64,000 bases of DNA from assembly GCA_002901265.1 (NCBI GenBank), contig PPHI01000057.1, positions 248,001 to 312,000 of the forward strand, in the 5' to 3' direction. The translations under genes were made by a program, and so were the position numbers. Under the pieces are notes generated by a model that was given only the letters and a program-made list of their open reading frames with translations, searched no databases and was not told where the DNA came from. This DNA comes from Rhodopirellula baltica. GTDB taxonomy: Bacteria > Planctomycetota > Planctomycetia > Pirellulales > Pirellulaceae. Positions within the stretch are counted from its first letter, which is position 1; every line of letters begins with the position of its first letter. Below, in pieces: positions 1 to 9,151 of the stretch.

Positions 1-185
1 AAAAGGCGAAGATTAACTACAAGCCTTTCCACCAAGCCGACATGATGACGACCAGCGCGGACATCAGTAAAGCAAAAGAACTGTTGGACTGGACGCCCGA
101 AGTCAGCCTTGAAGAAGGTCTCGACGCATCGGTCGATTGGTACCGGCAGAATCAACCTTGGTCGCAGCAAATTCCGCTGCCTTGA
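1..185 (+). CDS. NAD-dependent sugar-nucleotide epimerase/dehydratase, C-terminal fragment
   Basis: The 5' end lies outside the window. The last 60 or so residues are readable and end at TGA 183-185. They contain ADISKAKELLDWTPEVSLEEG followed by a WYRQNQPW tail. This is the usual C-terminus of extended short-chain dehydrogenases such as GalE, UDP-glucuronate epimerases and related sugar-nucleotide enzymes. The Rossmann motif and catalytic YxxxK are not visible, so the substrate cannot be assigned. It lies 57 bases upstream of the first glycosyltransferase of the glycan cluster on the same strand and probably supplies an activated sugar. GDP-fucose synthase would suit the nearby gmd gene, but the tail is not specific enough to claim it. 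Confidence 0.8.
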   Translation, partial: KAKINYKPFHQADMMTTSADISKAKELLDWTPEVSLEEGLDASVDWYRQNQPWSQQIPLP

Positions 186-242
186 TTCCCATCGCCTGAA
201 GTCATTCCTCACGGAGTGGCTTGCCGCAAGTAGCAACTACCT

Positions 243-1598
243 TTGTCGACACGACGTCCTCGAATCGTTTTTCTGAATCGGTCTTACTGGCCAGATATCG
301 AAGCCACCGGTCAACTGCTGACGGACCTCTGTGCAGGTCTCGCCGACGAGTTTGACGTTCACGTGGTTTGTGGTCAGCCGAATTTCCCTGAACACGATGT
401 ACGCTTCAATGCAAGCGGCATCGAAGTTCGCGAAGGGGTCACCATCCATCGGCTGGATCATCGACGGTTCGAAAAGAAGAACCCGTTCGGCCGAATCCTG
501 GGGATGATTTCGTTCTACAAAGCGGTCGACCGATACCTCGAATCGACCGGTCTTGCCGCTGACGTGGTGATCAGTGAAACGGACCCCTTCATGTTGCCGA
601 TCGCAGGTGCCAAACACGCACGCCGAATCGGTTCGCGACACTGTGTTTACCTGCAAGACATCTATCCGGACGTTGCCGAAGCAATCGGCAAACTTCGCTT
701 GCCAATGGCCGGCCGACTGATTCGCCAGCGGCTGCGAATCGCTTACCAAGACGCATCAAAAATCTTGGTGCTTGGCCAATGCATGAAAGACCGCTTGACC
801 AACCCAGCGTGGAACATCGAACCGTCAAAAATCGAAATCATGCCAAACTGGGCTGACTGTTCGAAGTTGTTCCCGGTCGATCATTTCAACAATCACTTCC
901 GCCTGCGGCACCAATTGCATGACCGTTTCGTCGTCATGCACTCTGGCAATATGGGACTGACCCAGCGATTGGAAGTCCTGATCGATGCGGCCGCTTCGCC
1001 GGAATGGCCACAGCGAGCAAAGCTATTGCTGGTCGGCAATGGTGCGTCACGCGATCGCCTTATCGAACATGCACAGCGACTTGGATTGAACGAGGACAGG
1101 GTGCAGTTCGTGTCCTACCAACCTCGCGAAAAGCTCTACGAAAGCTTGTCTGCTGCCGATGTCCACGTCGTTTCAATGCACGAACGCGTTGTAGGTTGTC
1201 TGTGCCCGAGCAAACTGTATGGCATCATGGCTGTGGGACGGCCCGTTATCGCGATCGCAGACCCCAAAACTGATCTCTTTCAGACGATCATCGACCGCAA
1301 GCTTGGCTGGTGTGTTCGCCCCGGCTCGCCAGAGTTAATTGCGAATGCCGTCGCGATCGCAGAGGGTGAATCGCGACGAGAAATCAAGCAGCGAACCAAA
1401 CTGGGCGGCCGGCAAAAGACGGCTCGTCACATCGCATTGACGGAATTCGACCGGACCGTCATTGTGGAACGCTTCGCACGGATGTTGCATCACTTGATTG
1501 ACCCGGCATCTGTCCCACGCCCCAAAATGCTGGCTCCGGTCGTGACCAATTTCCCGATCGGCGTTACGGTTCAATCGCCCAACGCCCCACTTGGTTGA
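243..1598 (+). CDS. GT4 glycosyltransferase, WcaI/WbuB-like
   Basis: This is a GT-B glycosyltransferase of 451 residues. The N-terminal domain starts IVFLNRSYWPDIEATGQLL and continues to a VCGQPNF turn. The C-terminal donor domain carries HSGNMG near residue 240 and PSKLYGIMAVGRPVIA near residue 330. That PSKLYG block is typical of the WcaI/WbuB group, which transfers L-fucose or N-acetyl-L-fucosamine to a lipid-linked glycan. The start is TTG 243; an in-frame TAG at 231 rules out a longer protein, and no ATG is available near the N-terminus. No convincing Shine-Dalgarno site precedes it. The stop at 1596-1598 is one base before the gmd start, so the two are probably co-translated. Donor and acceptor are inferred from the family only. 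Confidence 0.85.
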   Translation: MSTRRPRIVFLNRSYWPDIEATGQLLTDLCAGLADEFDVHVVCGQPNFPEHDVRFNASGIEVREGVTIHRLDHRRFEKKNPFGRILGMISFYKAVDRYLESTGLAADVVISETDPFMLPIAGAKHARRIGSRHCVYLQDIYPDVAEAIGKLRLPMAGRLIRQRLRIAYQDASKILVLGQCMKDRLTNPAWNIEPSKIEIMPNWADCSKLFPVDHFNNHFRLRHQLHDRFVVMHSGNMGLTQRLEVLIDAAASPEWPQRAKLLLVGNGASRDRLIEHAQRLGLNEDRVQFVSYQPREKLYESLSAADVHVVSMHERVVGCLCPSKLYGIMAVGRPVIAIADPKTDLFQTIIDRKLGWCVRPGSPELIANAVAIAEGESRREIKQRTKLGGRQKTARHIALTEFDRTVIVERFARMLHHLIDPASVPRPKMLAPVVTNFPIGVTVQSPNAPLG

Positions 1599-1599
1599 C

Positions 1600-2589
1600 A
1601 TGAAAACCGCCCTGATCACTGGCATCACTGGTCAAGATGGATCCTATTTAACCGAGCTTTTGATTTCCAAAGGCTATTTGGTTCACGGAATTGTACGCCG
1701 CAGCAGTACCACCGCTCGCGCCCGTCTGGACCACCTGTTCCACCGCGAAGACATCTACAACAAACAACTGTTTTTGCACTACGCGGACCTAGCAGATACG
1801 ACAACGATCCGACGTATCATGTTGAAATGCGTCCCCGACGAGGTTTATCACTTGGCCGGCCAAAGCCATGTCGGGGCGAGTTTCGAAATCCCCGAAACCA
1901 CCTGTGAATTCACCGCGATGGGCACGCTTCGGTTGCTCGAAATCATTCGTGATCTTGAACGCAAGCCAAAGTTCTTGCACATCAGCAGTAGCGAAATCTT
2001 TGGGCGTCCCGATCAAGCCCCGCAAAACGAACAAACCCCGATGCGGCCCGTCACTCCCTATGGCATCGCCAAGGCGTTCGCGACGCAAATGGTGACGCTC
2101 TACCGCGAGTCGTTCGGATTGTTCGCCTGCAACGCGATTTGCTACAACCACGAATCACCCTTGCGTGGCGAATCGTTTGTCACCCGCAAAATCACTCGTG
2201 CCGCGGCAGCGATTTCACGCGGACTACAAGACTCCGTTTCGCTCGGCTCATTGGATGGCCGGCGTGACTGGGGATATGCCGCCGAATATGTTGAAGTGAT
2301 GTGGCGAATGCTTCAGCACGAGCAAGCTGATGATTTCGTTGTGGCTACCGGTTCCGACTTTAGTGTCAAAGATTTTTTGTCGGCGTCGTTCCGCACCGTC
2401 GGTCTGGATTGGAAAAACCACGTGACACAAGACCCGCGCTACATGCGTCCGTCCGAAGGCACTCGGCTGGTCGGTGACCCGGGAAAAGCGGAACGCGTCT
2501 TGGGTTGGAAAGCGAAAACGACGCTGCCGAAATTGGCCGAACTAATGGTGCAAGCTGACCTCGAAAAACTCGACCGAGTGGCGGTCTAG
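1600..2589 (+). CDS. gmd: GDP-mannose 4,6-dehydratase
   Basis: The enzyme converts GDP-D-mannose to GDP-4-keto-6-deoxymannose, the precursor of GDP-L-fucose, GDP-rhamnose or GDP-perosamine, in the cytoplasm. The 329-residue protein opens with the Rossmann loop TGITGQDG (residues 7-14). It has the RRSS phosphate-binding segment, SSSEIFG carrying the catalytic Ser/Glu, YGIAK as the YxxxK pair, and NHESPLRGESFVTRK, a GMD hallmark that contacts GDP-mannose. The family is usually 340-370 residues, so this is slightly short but complete. I chose ATG 1600; an in-frame TTG at 1591 would overlap the previous gene. No fcl/GDP-fucose synthase gene is visible inside the window. A GT10 fucosyltransferase-like gene further down the cluster suggests that GDP-fucose is the end product. 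Confidence 0.93.
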   Translation: MKTALITGITGQDGSYLTELLISKGYLVHGIVRRSSTTARARLDHLFHREDIYNKQLFLHYADLADTTTIRRIMLKCVPDEVYHLAGQSHVGASFEIPETTCEFTAMGTLRLLEIIRDLERKPKFLHISSSEIFGRPDQAPQNEQTPMRPVTPYGIAKAFATQMVTLYRESFGLFACNAICYNHESPLRGESFVTRKITRAAAAISRGLQDSVSLGSLDGRRDWGYAAEYVEVMWRMLQHEQADDFVVATGSDFSVKDFLSASFRTVGLDWKNHVTQDPRYMRPSEGTRLVGDPGKAERVLGWKAKTTLPKLAELMVQADLEKLDRVAV

Positions 2590-2599
2590 CATCGACCGC

Positions 2600-2615
2600 G
2601 CTTCGCGATCGAAGC
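2600..2615. other. Short hairpin between gmd and the polymerase gene
   Basis: GCTTCG at 2600-2605 and CGAAGC at 2610-2615 form a perfect 6-bp stem around a CGAT loop. It lies in one of the few true gaps (45 bases) in the cluster. There is no T-run after it, so it is not a classical terminator. It may be an RNA-processing or attenuation site, or chance. Confidence 0.3.
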
Positions 2616-2634
2616 AATTCGCCGAACGGCCCGG

Positions 2635-4935
2635 ATGTTTCGGCGACACGATCCCATGGATTGTCCTTCAAGACCTTCCGAAGACCGCACGCAAATCCTA
2701 TGCACCTGCACAGGATGGGCATGTGCAATACTTTTGACGCTGACGCCGATCGCGACATCGCTCGATTTTGGCGGGGTGCTCCCCTGGACACAATACTTGG
2801 CGGCCTTCGTGCTTTCGATCGCGGTTGCGTTCCAGGTCTGTCAATGGCTGTCCGGTGCAGCCAATGGCCAGGACACTTCACCGCAACTCACCTCTACTTT
2901 GCCTGCGCTGCTGATCTTCGGATTGGCCGCGTTTGCGCTCCTAACAACGTTGCCACTGCCGGCGTCATTGGTCAGTTTACTGAGCCCGATGCGTGCCAGC
3001 ATCGCAGAACGATGGCTGGCCCCTTTCGAAGAAACCTCATCGACCTGGATGTCGATTTCCATCGGCCCCACCGAAACACTTCATGCGGCCGCGTTGCTGC
3101 TCATCCTTGCTGCTGTCTGTTTTGTCGCTACGGATGTGTTCGCGTCACCACATCGTGCCATGCTATTGATGCTCGGAATCGGTCTGTATGGCACCGTGAT
3201 CGCAATCGTTGGATCAGTACGAAACCATTTCCCTTCGTTCGCGATGTGGAGCTTTCAAGCTGGCGGCGAAGGAGCCCCCTTCGGCACGTTCCTCAACCGA
3301 AACAATGCGGCATTGGGCATGAACCTTGGCCTCGCAGCGGCCACGGGAATCCTATTTGAACGTCTCCACCAATTCGATTCACTCCGTCAACAAGGCCAAC
3401 GCTTTCTTACCGCTTCAAAGGTGTTCTTGCTTTCGCCGACCACTATCTTCGCAGTTGTCGCCTTAGTGACTTGCGTTGCCGGTCTTGCCGGTTGCGGATC
3501 GCGTGGCGGACTGATCGCAATGATGGCTGCAGGATTGATCACGCCGATTGTGATGCGACGGTTTACACGAATGGCATACGTGATCGCGGCGGTTAGTTTG
3601 ACTGGACTTGTTGCCGTACTTTTTTCGCCATCATCATTCCGGATCGACCTTCAAACCGTTCACGAACAACTTGCTACCGACGCCCGTTGGAGTCATTGGC
3701 CAGATGGATTTCGAGCCGCATGGCATTCGCTGCCACTCGGCAGCGGTTTCGGGACGTACGCGTATGCCTACCTTCCTTGGCAAGAATCGAGTCCTTGGCG
3801 TTGGTTTGTCCATGCAGAAAACTTGTGGCTGGAACTGCTCGTCGAAACATCGCTATTCGGCCTGTTTGCGATCGCAGTAATGTTTGGTCTGGTTCGTGTC
3901 GCAATTCGACGCCTTTGCAAATCTGAAAACTCAATTGATCATGCCTATGCGACTGGCGGCGTTTACTTGCTTATTAGCGTGGCGGTCAGTCAGTGCTTTG
4001 ATTTCGGCTTGTTGGTCCCTTCGAATCTGCTGATCGCAGGACTTTTGGTAAGCGTTCTCTGGTCGCGTGCGAATCCTGGCATAGGCTCCGCTGACTCGGT
4101 GCGCAACCGTTCCAACCGTGGCGCGGTTGCTGTCACGGCAATCGTGTCGATGGTGACGCTTTTTGCGATTGTTCAATTGAACAGGGACTCCGTGGCTGAC
4201 TCTGCCGCACGTGTGATCGAGCACCACTTGGAACACGATCCGTTTGCGCCGGATCGATTGTCAGAATTGTCCGATCTTTCCCAAACGTACCGGTCAACCG
4301 TCGAGCGGCATCCGACATCGCGATTGTTGAACGCATACACCAATCTTGAATTCGAACGCGGACGATTGACAGAGATGAAAGCGTTCGGTTCCGACGAACT
4401 GCCGGAACTCGGTCGCGAGTTGTTGTATGCCACGACAAGTAAGACCTGTCGACGCATCGCATGGCGCAATAGCCTGTCGCCTCGATCGTTAAATTCGCGT
4501 GGTGGTTTAGACGTGTCGCCGATTCCGACCGAAGCCGTTCCGACCGCCGCGATGGAATGTTACCACAGGGCACTTCGGTACAACCTGGCATCACTTCGTT
4601 CGCGTCCACTTTCGATTGAGCCGAGATTCAATTGGGTCGCCATGGAGTTTGTGCATCAGAATCCTTATCAAACGGACTTGGCACTGGAACAGTCAGCACA
4701 GCTATTCAAGAACTCGGCCAATGTCCAGCTGAATGTCGGGACGGCATTTGCGGACCACGCCGATTTCCGAAAGGCAACGAGAGCGTTTCGCCGGGCGGCG
4801 GATATTTCGCCCGATCGAACCAATGTCGTGCTTGGAAAAGCGAAACGGTACCCCGCAATTCCGCTCGAAAAATTGATTCCAACTCAACTCCCCACGCGTA
4901 TGGTTTCCCAAAGCCAAGATGAAAATCAGGGCTAA
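2635..4935 (+). CDS. O-antigen ligase/polymerase-type membrane protein with C-terminal TPR-like region
   Basis: The 766-residue protein has many hydrophobic segments over its first 500 or so residues, then a long soluble part. The membrane part carries the features of the O-antigen ligase/Wzy family (PF04932): SRGG in GCGSRGGLIAM near residue 285, and a large loop with GSGFGTYAYAY followed by HAENLWLELLVETSLFGL near residue 390. The latter corresponds to the HaHN..l.l..E..G block. The C-terminal part (about 560-766) is helical and resembles tetratricopeptides, with FRKATRAFRRAADISP near the end. Such fusions polymerise glycan repeats or attach glycan to lipid or protein on the outer face of the inner membrane. 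Whether it acts as polymerase or ligase cannot be decided. ATG 2635 is used; ATG 2656 is an alternative. A second PF04932-like protein sits at 28862-30289. Confidence 0.85.
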   Translation: MFRRHDPMDCPSRPSEDRTQILCTCTGWACAILLTLTPIATSLDFGGVLPWTQYLAAFVLSIAVAFQVCQWLSGAANGQDTSPQLTSTLPALLIFGLAAFALLTTLPLPASLVSLLSPMRASIAERWLAPFEETSSTWMSISIGPTETLHAAALLLILAAVCFVATDVFASPHRAMLLMLGIGLYGTVIAIVGSVRNHFPSFAMWSFQAGGEGAPFGTFLNRNNAALGMNLGLAAATGILFERLHQFDSLRQQGQRFLTASKVFLLSPTTIFAVVALVTCVAGLAGCGSRGGLIAMMAAGLITPIVMRRFTRMAYVIAAVSLTGLVAVLFSPSSFRIDLQTVHEQLATDARWSHWPDGFRAAWHSLPLGSGFGTYAYAYLPWQESSPWRWFVHAENLWLELLVETSLFGLFAIAVMFGLVRVAIRRLCKSENSIDHAYATGGVYLLISVAVSQCFDFGLLVPSNLLIAGLLVSVLWSRANPGIGSADSVRNRSNRGAVAVTAIVSMVTLFAIVQLNRDSVADSAARVIEHHLEHDPFAPDRLSELSDLSQTYRSTVERHPTSRLLNAYTNLEFERGRLTEMKAFGSDELPELGRELLYATTSKTCRRIAWRNSLSPRSLNSRGGLDVSPIPTEAVPTAAMECYHRALRYNLASLRSRPLSIEPRFNWVAMEFVHQNPYQTDLALEQSAQLFKNSANVQLNVGTAFADHADFRKATRAFRRAADISPDRTNVVLGKAKRYPAIPLEKLIPTQLPTRMVSQSQDENQG

Positions 4936-4983
4936 CGAAACCTACTTCCCCAGCCAAATTCATCATACCCAACACAAGAAGCC

Positions 4984-6060
4984 GTGAAGATACTTTCCGT
5001 AGTCGGCGCTCGCCCCAACTTCATGAAAATCGCCCCGATCATTCGAGCGATTTCAGCGGCCGATTCTGACGTCGAACAAGTCCTGGTACACACCGGACAG
5101 CATTTTGACGAAAAGATGTCCGACGTGTTTTTCCGTGAACTGGAGTTGCCAAAACCGGACGAGCACCTGGGCATTTCAGGTGGCTCACACGCGACCCAGA
5201 CCGCGAACATCATGATCGAGTTCGAGCCGGTTCTGCTTCGGCACAAGCCGGACTGGTTGGTGGTCGTCGGCGACGTGAACTCAACCGTCGCATGTGCCTT
5301 GGTCGCGTCAAAACTGGGTGTCCCGATCGCACACGTCGAAGCAGGCCTGCGTTCACGTGATCGCGGCATGCCGGAAGAAATCAATCGTTTGGTAACGGAC
5401 GCGATTGCTGATCTGTTACTGACACCGTCACCGGATGGCGACGAAAACTTGATCGCCGAAGGTGTGCCGCAGGAAAAAATCCGCTGCGTCGGCAACGTCA
5501 TGATCGATTCGCTGATCCGCGCCTTGCCGAAGATCGAACAGAGCAACGCGCTCTCGACAATGGAACTCGAACCGGGCGGTTATGTTCTCGCGACACTGCA
5601 CCGTCCGAGCAATGTGGACGAGCCAAACATGCTGGCCGAATTGATTGGCGCTCTCAATAAAATTTCCGAGACACTGCCGATCGTCTTCCCGGTTCACCCG
5701 CGAACCCGCGCACGCTTGAAAGACAACAACATCCAAGTCGCACCCGGGATCATGATGGTGGATCCGCTGGGATACTTTGATTTCATGTCATTGATGAAGT
5801 CCGCAAAAGTCGTCATGACCGACTCCGGCGGCGTTCAAGAAGAAACGACTTATCTGGGCGTCACCTGCTTGACCGTTCGCCCGAATACCGAACGCCCGAT
5901 CACGATCGACGAAGGCACCAATCGCTTGGTTCAACCAGGCAAAGAATCGCTGCTCGCCGCTTGGGCTGAGATTCAAGCCAACCCGCCGAAACCGCGTTGT
6001 CCCGAGCTTTGGGACGGCAAAGCTGCCGAACGTATTGCCCAAGTCCTGTTAAACCGCTAG
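4984..6060 (+). CDS. wecB: UDP-N-acetylglucosamine 2-epimerase (non-hydrolysing)
   Basis: The enzyme interconverts UDP-GlcNAc and UDP-ManNAc in the cytoplasm, supplying ManNAc or ManNAcA for surface glycans. The 358-residue sequence starts with GARPNFMKIAPI. It contains HTGQHFDEKMSD, VGDVNS, HVEAGLRSRDRGMPEEINR with the two conserved glutamates, TLHRPSNVD with the catalytic histidine, SGGVQEE, and RPITIDEGTN near the end. Every signature of the WecB/MnaA family is present and the length is normal. The start is GTG 4984, which reads directly into KILSVVGARPN. It lies 48 bases after the polymerase gene and 6 bases before the next glycosyltransferase. Confidence 0.95.
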   Translation: MKILSVVGARPNFMKIAPIIRAISAADSDVEQVLVHTGQHFDEKMSDVFFRELELPKPDEHLGISGGSHATQTANIMIEFEPVLLRHKPDWLVVVGDVNSTVACALVASKLGVPIAHVEAGLRSRDRGMPEEINRLVTDAIADLLLTPSPDGDENLIAEGVPQEKIRCVGNVMIDSLIRALPKIEQSNALSTMELEPGGYVLATLHRPSNVDEPNMLAELIGALNKISETLPIVFPVHPRTRARLKDNNIQVAPGIMMVDPLGYFDFMSLMKSAKVVMTDSGGVQEETTYLGVTCLTVRPNTERPITIDEGTNRLVQPGKESLLAAWAEIQANPPKPRCPELWDGKAAERIAQVLLNR

Positions 6061-6066
6061 CGAACA

Positions 6067-7188
6067 ATGCGTTTGCTCGTCAACACTCTGTCAATCGGAT
6101 CGATGAGCGGCAGGCATGTCGTGTATGGTTTCTTGAGACCATACAGCGAAGCCATCCTGCCCGCTCATCAGATGATGATTTTGCACTACGAATCGGATTC
6201 ACCTCCCGAGGAAATCCTTGCCCGTGGCGCGATTTCCATTCCGGTTTCCGATCGCTTGCGACATTGGGCTAAACGCAGTGTCTGGGAAGCGTTGTCGTTG
6301 CCGGACTTAATCCGTCGCCGAGCAGCCGATGTCGTGTTAACGGCTTCAGGGTCATGGATCCCACGCTGTCCCGTCCCGCAAGCGATCTTGTGCCAAAACC
6401 CATGGTGCTATCGGCCGAAAGCGCATCGCGGTTGGTCCGATCGACTCAAGGCCCAGTTGCAGCGACTCGGTTACGCCAAAGCCTATCGTTGTGCAGACTT
6501 GATGATCTATCTGTCCGATCACCTCCGCCAACTTTATGCGTCGGACCATCGGGAACCCAGTTCACGACGGCACGAAATTGCCTATGTCGGACTAAACCGA
6601 GACACCTTCGAAACGGCCCAGCAGTTTCGCGATCAACCACGAGACCCGTTGTCGATCCTGTCCGTTTCGGCAATGGCCAATTGGAAAGGCGCACACACGT
6701 TGGTCGATGCACTTGCGATTCTGCATGGTCGATCGATTCCGGCCCAACTTCGGCTGTGTGGCCCCTGGCCGGATTCAGTTTATGAAACGAAGGTACGACA
6801 ACAAATTGACCGCTTGGGCCTTGGACCGTTTGTCGAAATCCTCGGCCGTGTCAGTGACGAGGAACTCCATCGCCAATATGCGGTCAATCAGGTTTACGCC
6901 TTGCCCAGCTACTGCGAATCGTTCGGAATCCCAGCCGCGGAAGCAATGGCCTTTGGAACCCCCATCGTCAGCACGACGTGTTGCGCCATTTCTGAAGTTT
7001 GCCAACCGGCCGGCCATTTCGGTCCGGTGAACGATCCCCAATGGACTGCGGACGCGCTCGCGAAACTGCTTACCGATCAACAACAGTGGCAACGATTTAG
7101 TGACGCTGCTCGGATCCGGGCAGCCGAGCTGACTTGGGAAAACTGCTACAAGCCCTTTCATCAGATCGAAGCACTCGCCGGGGCCTAG
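6067..7188 (+). CDS. GT4 glycosyltransferase
   Basis: A 373-residue retaining GT-B transferase. The N-terminal half (MRLLVNTLSIGSMSGRHVVY) is variable. The C-terminal Glycos_transf_1 domain has SVSAMANWKGAHTLVDAL near residue 200, LCGPWPDS, and PSYCESFGIPAAEAMAFGTPIV near 285. The last block holds the E-x7-E motif that positions the nucleotide sugar. The acceptor is probably an intermediate of the surface polysaccharide; the sugar is unknown. ATG 6067 follows the wecB stop by 6 bases, so the two are likely translationally coupled. Confidence 0.85.
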   Translation: MRLLVNTLSIGSMSGRHVVYGFLRPYSEAILPAHQMMILHYESDSPPEEILARGAISIPVSDRLRHWAKRSVWEALSLPDLIRRRAADVVLTASGSWIPRCPVPQAILCQNPWCYRPKAHRGWSDRLKAQLQRLGYAKAYRCADLMIYLSDHLRQLYASDHREPSSRRHEIAYVGLNRDTFETAQQFRDQPRDPLSILSVSAMANWKGAHTLVDALAILHGRSIPAQLRLCGPWPDSVYETKVRQQIDRLGLGPFVEILGRVSDEELHRQYAVNQVYALPSYCESFGIPAAEAMAFGTPIVSTTCCAISEVCQPAGHFGPVNDPQWTADALAKLLTDQQQWQRFSDAARIRAAELTWENCYKPFHQIEALAGA

Positions 7189-7196
7189 CGATCATC

Positions 7197-8270
7197 ATGG
7201 CACTCGACATTTTGATCACCGGCATTTGTGGATTTGTTGGAAGCGAAATTGCGCTCGCATTGCGGCAACACTTCGCTTCGAATGACCTTCGCATTCGCGG
7301 TCTCGACAACTATTCGCGCCGCGGAAGCTGGCGAAACTGCGAACGACTGGAACACGCTGGAATCGAAGTGGTTCATGCCGATATTCGCTGCACCAGCGAC
7401 GTCGAATCGATTGGCCCAGTCGATTGGGTCATTGATGCGGCAGCAAACCCCAGCGTCCTTGCCGGGATCGACTCGAAATCGGGCAGCCGGCAATTGCTGG
7501 AGTCGAATCTTGCCGGAACAGTCAACTTATTGGAACACTGCAAGAATCACAAAGCAGGCCTGATCCTGTTGAGCACCAGTCGTGTGTATTCGATTGATCC
7601 ACTGACGAAGTTGCCAGTTGAAGTTGCAACGGACAAATTCCGTCCCAGCACGAATGACTTTCCCATTGGCGTATCAGATTCGGGCATTCAAGAGACATTT
7701 AGTACCGCGCCACCGGTTTCGTTGTATGGCGCGACGAAGCTTGCATCGGAACAACTTGCACTCGAATACGGCTACACGTTCGATTTTCCGGTTTGGATCA
7801 ATCGCTGTGGAGTGATGGCAGGTGCAGGTCAATTCGGAAAGGCCGACCAAGGGATCTTTGCCTATTGGTTGCACAGCTGGAAAGAAGGTCGCTCGCTTCG
7901 CTACATCGGCTTTGACGGACAAGGCCATCAGGTACGCGACTGCTTGCACCCACGAGACTTGTCGCTGCTGTTGATTCGACAACTCGAAACGTCACCCGCA
8001 GACCAACCGCGTGTCGTCAACGTATCGGGCGGAATCGAATCGGCCCGATCATTGAAACAGCTTAGCGACTGGTGTGAGGAACGTTGGGGATCGAACGAAG
8101 TGTTAGCAGACACAACACCGCGACCGTTTGACTTGCCATGGGTAGTGCTTGACCACAGCCTAGCGACGCAGACTTGGGGTTGGAATCCGACCACCCCGGT
8201 TGAATCAATCATTGAGGAAATCGCTGTCTTTGCAGAAGCCAACCCAAACTGGATTTCCATTTCGCGATGA
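7197..8270 (+). CDS. NAD-dependent epimerase/dehydratase, CDP-paratose 2-epimerase-like
   Basis: A 357-residue extended SDR. It begins ILITGICGFVGSEIA, with the glycine-rich NAD loop GxCGFVG. It has LDNYSRRGSWRN after beta-2, AANPSVLAGID, LSTSRVYSI as the catalytic serine region, and YGATKLASEQ giving Y-x3-K near residue 180. The combination of GGxCGFVGS, LDNxxRRGS and PSVLAG matches the CDP-paratose 2-epimerase (RfbE/tyvelose) subfamily better than GalE. The exact substrate is an inference. ATG 7197 starts the conserved Rossmann strand; upstream in-frame TTG codons lie inside the preceding gene. Its stop TGA overlaps the ATG of the transporter permease (ATGA at 8267-8270). Confidence 0.85.
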   Translation: MALDILITGICGFVGSEIALALRQHFASNDLRIRGLDNYSRRGSWRNCERLEHAGIEVVHADIRCTSDVESIGPVDWVIDAAANPSVLAGIDSKSGSRQLLESNLAGTVNLLEHCKNHKAGLILLSTSRVYSIDPLTKLPVEVATDKFRPSTNDFPIGVSDSGIQETFSTAPPVSLYGATKLASEQLALEYGYTFDFPVWINRCGVMAGAGQFGKADQGIFAYWLHSWKEGRSLRYIGFDGQGHQVRDCLHPRDLSLLLIRQLETSPADQPRVVNVSGGIESARSLKQLSDWCEERWGSNEVLADTTPRPFDLPWVVLDHSLATQTWGWNPTTPVESIIEEIAVFAEANPNWISISR

Positions 8271-9136
8271 GCGGAGCAAGTATTTCGAGTCTTGATCATG
8301 CGACCGACATCGGTTCGTCGACGATGGTGACGGTGATCGAGCCGCCTTCGACGTGGAACGCGTTTGACGTCAAAGAGCTTTACCGATATCGGGACCTGTT
8401 CTGGCTACTGCTGTGGCGAGATATTTCGGCTCGGTTTCGTCAGAGTGTGATCGGATATGGCTGGGCGATTTTGCGTCCCGCACTAAGTGCCGCGATCTTC
8501 ACGCTCGTATTCAGTGTGTTTGTCCGCATCGAAACGGAAGTGCCCTACCCGATCTTTGCTTTCGCGGGACTGATGCCTTGGCTGTACTTTTCAACATCGC
8601 TGACCGGAGTCACTCAAAGTGTCGTCGGCGGTTCGGCGTTGCTGACCAAGGTTTATTTCCCTCGTATCGTTTTACCGTTGGCGAAAATCGGGGTCGGGCT
8701 GGTTGAGTTCGCGCTCCAGTTCCTGATGCTGATCGTGATGATGGCTTGGTATCAGTACACGCCGGGGCTATCGGTGCTTGCGATACCACTCTTTGTCGGG
8801 ATCACGGTGCTGACAGCACTCGGGTTTGGCATCTGGCTGACAGCATTGAATGTCAAATACCGCGATGTCGGAATGGCGGTACCGTTCTTGATCCAGATCT
8901 GGATGTATCTCTGCCCGATCGTCTATCCAATTTCGGTGGTTCCGGATGCGTACCGAACGATTTATGGATTGAATCCGATGGTGGGTGTCATCGAAGGTTT
9001 TCGTTGGAGCCTATTTGGAACGGTGTCGCCGGATTGGGGCATGATCGCCCTCTCATTTTGTTCAACAGCGTTGGTCCTGATCAGCGGATTGTTTTACTTC
9101 CGCCGAGTCGAATCCACTTTCGCAGACGTCATCTAA
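8267..9136 (+). CDS. wzm: Polysaccharide ABC transporter permease (Wzm/TagG type)
   Basis: A 289-residue ABC-2 membrane subunit that exports lipid-linked polysaccharide across the inner membrane. The cytoplasmic N-terminus leads into YRDLFWLLLWRDISARFRQS and GYGWAILRPALSA, the conserved entry to the first TM helix in Wzm/TagG proteins. About six hydrophobic segments follow. LTKVYFPRIVLPLAK is the coupling-helix region, and the protein ends VESTFADVI, as these permeases typically do. ATG 8267 overlaps the preceding stop. The ATPase partner starts 15 bases downstream. This pair shows that the cluster uses the ABC-dependent export route. Confidence 0.9.
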   Translation: MSGASISSLDHATDIGSSTMVTVIEPPSTWNAFDVKELYRYRDLFWLLLWRDISARFRQSVIGYGWAILRPALSAAIFTLVFSVFVRIETEVPYPIFAFAGLMPWLYFSTSLTGVTQSVVGGSALLTKVYFPRIVLPLAKIGVGLVEFALQFLMLIVMMAWYQYTPGLSVLAIPLFVGITVLTALGFGIWLTALNVKYRDVGMAVPFLIQIWMYLCPIVYPISVVPDAYRTIYGLNPMVGVIEGFRWSLFGTVSPDWGMIALSFCSTALVLISGLFYFRRVESTFADVI

Positions 9137-9151
9137 GACTGCTTCCCTGAC